Below are positions 59,691 to 64,000 of a stretch of DNA of 64,000 bases, in pieces. Positions within the stretch are counted from its first letter, which is position 1. The number at the start of each line of letters is the position of its first letter. Made by a program: the position numbers and the translations under genes. The notes beneath the pieces are model-generated. The model made no database searches, was not told the origin of the DNA, and was given only the letters and a program-made list of their open reading frames with translations. Origin of the DNA: Nautilus pompilius (lineage: Eukaryota > Mollusca > Cephalopoda > Nautilida > Nautilidae); assembly GCA_018389105.1 (NCBI GenBank), contig JACATO010001557.1:248001-312000 (forward strand). Direction: 5' to 3'.

Positions 59691-60242
59691 GTACTGACGT
59701 CATCTCTCCTCCTCTCTTTCTCTATACTGGCGTCATCCCTCCTCCTCCACTCTTTCTCTATACTGACGTCATCTCTCCCCCTCCTCTATTTCTCTATACT
59801 GACGTCATCTCTCCTCCTCATCTCTTTCTCTATACTGGCGTCATCTCTCCTCCTCCTCTCTTTCTCTATACTGACGTCATCTCTCCTCCTCTCTTTCTCT
59901 ATACTGGCGTCATCTCTCCTCATCTCTTTCTCTATACTGACGTCATCTCTCCTCCTCCCCCTCTCTTTCTCTATACTGACGTCATCTCTCCTCCCCCTCT
60001 CTTTCTCTATACTGACGTCATCTCTCCTCCTCCTCTCTTTCTCTATACTGACGTCATCTCTCCTCCTCCTCTCTTTCTCTATACTGACTGACGTCATCTC
60101 TCTCTCTTCTCTATACTGACGTCATCTCTCCTCCTCCTCTCTTTCTCTATACTGACGTCATCTCTCCTCCTCTCTTTCTCTATACTGACGTCATCTCTCC
60201 TCCTCCTCTCTTTCTCTATACTGACGTCATCCCACCTCCTCC
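59690..60242 (-). repeat. TGACGTCA minisatellite array 3, inverted
   Basis: Sixteen units. Octamers start at 59,695, 59,764, 59,800, 59,872, 59,938, 59,977, 60,013, 60,049, 60,089, 60,117, 60,153, 60,186 and 60,222. TGGCGTCA variants are at 59,728, 59,836 and 59,905. The period is mostly 36 bp, with 33 and 39 from CTC indels. The unit on this strand is TATACTGACGTCATCTCTCC plus CTCCTCTCTTTCTC, the complement of array 1's GATGACGTCAGTA flank. Because 36 bp is 12 codons, a 151-codon frame (59,636-60,091) with a DVISPPPLFLYT repeat runs through it; I regard that as incidental. Confidence 0.96.
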
Positions 60243-61803
60243 TCTCTTTCTCGATTTGTTTCCCTTTTCACATGAATACATTTCCCAACATTCGCACGCT
60301 TATAAACGCGTAAATGCACGCGCCAATTGATTCAGAAAGAGGATGAGGGTATTTAATTGAAGAATTCCCACGATTATGGCCAACAACCTGCAAATGAGCC
60401 GTTGCTTAAACGCGAAAGCTAACTTGGAACTTGGAGAACCGTTCACCCCTTTTCCTAGAATTTCTGTTCTAAAGTGCCAGACTGACCCCCCGAAAAAAAA
60501 AAAAGAAAGGGGTTATCTCGAAAGACTCGGTTCTTTCTAATCCTCTCTCCGTTTTCCTGTTTATCTACTCTTCTTAAGCTAATGCGCCGATACGTTTCGG
60601 GTCGGTATTTTTCGCGAGAGAGAGGCTGGAATATCGAAGTTTTATTCTTAGCCGCGCAGTGACGGACAGGAATAACGTGGCGCCTCGAGATACCGCGAGC
60701 GTTTTGCTTTCGCTATACAAGGATCGCCGATCGAAAGTAGAAAATCTATTCAAATATCAGAAAAACTAAAAAAAAAAACAAAAATTCGCAGCATAATATA
60801 TCCGGGTCTCCAGTCGTTAAGGAACGGAAACGAAGTATTTTAAATATCATATTATTCACTCAGTTTAGGTTCTCGACGTACGGGAGGAGACGGGACTGAG
60901 ACTTCCAAAATAATTAAGGTTATTGAGCGAGTAAAAAGGGAAAGAATTGATTTGCTTATTCACAATCACCACTACTAGGGGCTATATATATATATATATG
61001 GGATAAAGTTTCAGCACCGCTTGATATTGGAAAGACGTTTTTAGTAACAAGCTGTAGAGGAAAGGGGAGGCTGAAGTACCGGAGGTTGTGGTTATTAGTG
61101 ATGGCGTGAATCGGATTACCAATCGCATTGATAAGTATTTTACCCCTTTCGCTGGTGTCTCGCGGAAGACACGGCAGCTTTTCGCTTCTCTGTAATAATA
61201 ACTAACCCCAGATTTAAAGAGAGAGGGGGAATGACGCACGATTCAGCTTTCTCCGTCCCCTTTTCTTAGAAAAAGGCAAGAAGAAAAAAAAATGGTTTGT
61301 TTGCTTTTCTTTTTGGCGGGGCGTTTAGTTGCTGAGGTTCGTCCTTGGTCTTAAAGATGCGTTAGCGAATACGATCTTGGAAGGGTCGGAGTGGGGGCTT
61401 CTCGAGGGGTCAACGTAATCACTTTACGTCTGCTGGGGGCGTTCGAGCGGGAGGCGAGCGTCTGGTGTTCTGCCGAATTTAAGAAATTCTTCTGAAAGCG
61501 GAGTCAGAAGGGAAAACAGATTCCGCCGATCTCGGTAATTTATTCAGACATCTCGGCACCAACTGCGACTTTCCTCTAACGAGAGCGACTGGCCGTCAGC
61601 TCATTCGGGTTACTGTCTCGCCCCTAGGGTAACCCCCTTGATAAATTCTCTGCGCATCCCCTTTGTGAATGTTTTTACAAGACCAAATATCATCTGTGTG
61701 TCACCTTTAAGGGCTGACATAGAAAAGAGCAAACAAGAGAATACCGTTGCAAAGCATTCACTAGCTTACAAATTAAAACGTCATGTAGACACCATGTGGG
61801 TAC
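60243..61803. other. Single-copy DNA, no gene recognised
   Basis: TA run at 60,985-60,999, poly-A near 60,766-60,778; no known family in any frame. Confidence 0.4.
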
Positions 61804-61862
61804 TGACGTCATCACTCTCTCTCTCTCTCTCTCTCCATCTCTCTCTCTCTCACATCATCATC

Positions 61863-61917
<55 letters not shown>

Positions 61918-62030
61918 CCCTCTTTTTACTAACATCATCATCATCTCTCTCTATTTCTCTGTACTTAACGTCATATCTCTCTCCCTCTCCCTCTGTACTG
62001 ACATCATCATCATCTCTCTCCCCCCCCGTC
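61804..62030 (-). repeat. CT array with decayed TGACGTCA units
   Basis: Starts with an intact TACTGACGTCATC (octamer 61,804-61,811), then CT runs broken by ACATCATCATCATC, TACTAACATCATC, TACTTAACGTCATA and TACTGACATCATC. It looks like an old inverted array in which most octamers have mutated. Confidence 0.9.
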
Positions 62031-63355
62031 TGGGTTGTAGATCACAAGACAAATCACGTTAACCCCTTTACGTATCTAACTCTCGTTGACGAGGTCTCCT
62101 TCACCTTTCAAATCGCATGAGCTTTGATGTTGTAAAATCAATTATCGCCGTCTCCGTGGGTGTTTGCCGATCTGATCAATGATTCCTTCTCACCTCGCGT
62201 AACTAAAAACAATAGAAAAATTATAATTCCCATTTATCGGACAATCGCAGACGAGAATTTTCGGTCCCCTGTTATATTCCATTTATCTTGGCAGTTCGCA
62301 TTTTTTTACGGCCTAGTTTATAGAGCCTGATCTTAACCCTAGACACTTCACGCTCCTTCCAGAAATCCCTTCAAAACTTGAAAACTCCGCGTACAAAGTT
62401 GATGCTTTTTTTGCCTCCCACCTCTCCCCACCGAAAAAAACCCGTAAGGGGCAACAATTATAACCGAAAGTAACTTAAAACATCGTCGGCGCGTTCGCAC
62501 TATTGTCGCACCCTGTGATGAACATTGAGCAGAGCGCTGCGCGTTCTCTAACGTTCCGATTTGGATTCACGGTCGAGATGATGATTCATTTCGTTACGGC
62601 TTGTCGCCTAAGTTACTGGGGCTCTCTGCGCAGCCGCTCTCCCGTGGCTGATGCGAAGAGGAGGAGCGAATACAGTGGTCAAAATAAAAACAAAAAACAA
62701 CAAAACGGGGCCAATCCGAGGCAGCGTAAAGGCCCATGGCCCGGACGCAGGCGTAACCGAGGCTTGTAAAAGGTTAGACGTAAAAATCGGTTTTAAAGGG
62801 ACTCGGCTAGGACTCTGGTCAGAGGTATTAAAGCGGCTTTGTTACGGGGCGAAGCGAGCAGCCCGTGATAGCGATGCTGGGCTTTCGCGAGAAGATGGGT
62901 AACTGAAGCCCTGGGGGGGGGAGAGAATGGCTCCACCTAATGGAGGAGATCTTGGTCTTAGTTTCGTGTTTAAAGAGCAGATTGAGCTGTGCTTCCTTCC
63001 GTTAAGTCGGTTAACGACCGCTGTGAATCCCTAATCGGCATAGCTCGTCGGGGTGTCCGACGGGGTTCCGTCCGGACAGCAGCCAGTCTGGGGAATCGCT
63101 CCTGAATATCGGGCTTCCTGTTGTCGACTTTGCGTCTGCGCGCGAGGAATTTGTCGTCTTTTTGCGCTTTTCGGGGGGAGATGCTCAGATTCTTCCGGTG
63201 AGACGGACCAGAAACAGGAAAGGTCCGGGACGGGAATTGCTCCTCGGAAAGCTGGGAGCCTTGTGCGACACTAAAGGTGGCGCAACAGACGACGATAATG
63301 CAAAACAATATACTTGGGTTTTATTTTTTTCACGCTCTCCCTCCCTCTCCCTCTC
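62031..63355. other. Single-copy, partly CpG-rich DNA, no gene recognised
   Basis: 62,500-63,280 is CpG-rich with frames of 70-112 codons on both strands. None has a convincing ATG-to-stop structure or a known domain. Confidence 0.35.
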
Positions 63356-64000
63356 TGTGTACTGACGTCATCTCCCTCTCCCTCTCTGTGTACTGACGTC
63401 ATCTCTCTCCCTCTCCCTCTCTGTGTACTGACGTCATCTCTCTCTCTCCCTCTCCCTCTCTGTGTACTGACGTCATCTCTCTCCCTCTCCCTCTCTGTAT
63501 ACTGACGTCATCTCAATCTCTCCCTCTCCCTACTGACGTCATCTCCCTCTCCCTCTCTGTGTACTGACGTCATCTCTCTCTCCATCTCCCTACTGACGTC
63601 ATCTCTCTCTCTCGCTCTCCCTCTCTGTGTACTGACGTCATCTCTCTCGCCCTCTCTGTGTACTGACGTCATCTCTCTCTCTCCATCTCTCTGTGTACTG
63701 ACGTCATCTCTCTCTCGCTCTCCCTCTCTGTATACTGACGTCATCTCAATCTCTCCCTCTCCCTCTCTGTGTACTGACGTCATCTCAATCTCTCCCTCTC
63801 CCTCTCTGTATACTGACGTCATCTCAATCTCTCCCTCTCCCTACTGACGTCATCTCCCTCTCCCTCTCTGTGTACTGACGTCATCTCTCTCGCCCTCTCT
63901 GTGTACTGACGTCATCTCTCTCTCTCCATCTCTCTGTGTACTGACGTCATCTCTCTCTCGCTCTCCCTCTCTGTATACTGACGTCATCTCAATCTCTCCC
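63356..64000 (-). repeat. TGACGTCA minisatellite array 4, inverted, truncated by window end
   Basis: Nineteen octamers, all exact, from 63,363 to 63,979, at 29-39-bp spacing (31, 35 and 39 most common). Units are TGTACTGACGTCATCTC plus CT-rich spacer. Whole blocks are duplicated: octamers at 63,633/664/699/736 recur 243 bp later at 63,876/907/942/979, and those at 63,503/534/565 recur 311 bp later. The array continues past the window. Confidence 0.97.

Noticed and set aside
62970..63308. Secreted-protein-like minus frame with a hydrophobic N-terminus
   Set aside because: No ATG at the upstream end (the frame opens at TTG), no acceptor nearby, and the rest is unpatterned in a CpG-rich stretch.
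63508..63822. 104-codon minus frame with a DDVS-type repeat
   Set aside because: Read-through of the TGACGTCA array; unit lengths of 29-39 bp do not preserve frame across the whole array, unlike a coding repeat.

Overview
This is eukaryotic, almost certainly animal, intergenic or intronic DNA. I find no complete host gene, no rRNA gene and no convincing functional tRNA gene. The pointers to an animal are a GTF2IRD2/ZBED5-type hAT transposase, Tc1/mariner elements, tRNA-derived SINE heads, short TTAGGG-type telomeric runs and abundant GA, GT and TAA microsatellites. CpG is not strongly depleted. The Tc1 copy at 36,970-38,493 has the terminal sequence type I associate with teleost fishes and lampreys, which suggests an aquatic, possibly early-diverging, vertebrate. 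A marine invertebrate cannot be excluded from sequence alone.

Layout. 1-4.3 kb holds two old, strongly diverged satellites (about 42-bp and about 110-130-bp units). 4.3-10 kb has GA tracts and the first array of a minisatellite built around the palindromic octamer TGACGTCA (the CREB/ATF site). 10.1-10.9 kb is a decayed Tc1 transposase. 11-33 kb is mostly unannotatable single-copy DNA broken by GA/CT and TAA arrays, with CpG-rich patches near 25.4-26.0, 26.7-27.0 and 29.1-29.6 kb. 33-36 kb is CpG-rich and holds a 297-codon open frame with a 30-bp in-frame minisatellite. 36.97-38.49 kb is a full-length dead Tc1 element. 40.4-41.2 kb has more GA and TGACGTCA repeats. 43.6-44.1 kb is a seven-copy 66-bp satellite. 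44.5-47.2 kb is a full-length dead hAT element with both ends and near-matching 8-bp target duplications. 49.0-49.6 and 53.5-53.8 kb are GA arrays. 52.3-52.7 kb has a SINE head and a 34-bp minisatellite. 56.3-57.1 kb carries a 241-codon intact frame of a conserved, unnamed, multicopy animal family. 59.7-60.2 and 63.4-64.0 kb are two further TGACGTCA arrays in the opposite orientation; the last runs off the window.

The most unusual property is the TGACGTCA family. There are about 60 exact copies of an 8-bp palindrome expected about once in 64 kb. They occur in four arrays with different spacers and both orientations, and solitary remnants sit next to several GA tracts. In the first array the sites are spaced alternately about 20-21 and 29-32 bp, close to two and three DNA helical turns. 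No operon or pathway can be described. Most long open frames here are by-products of simple repeats.
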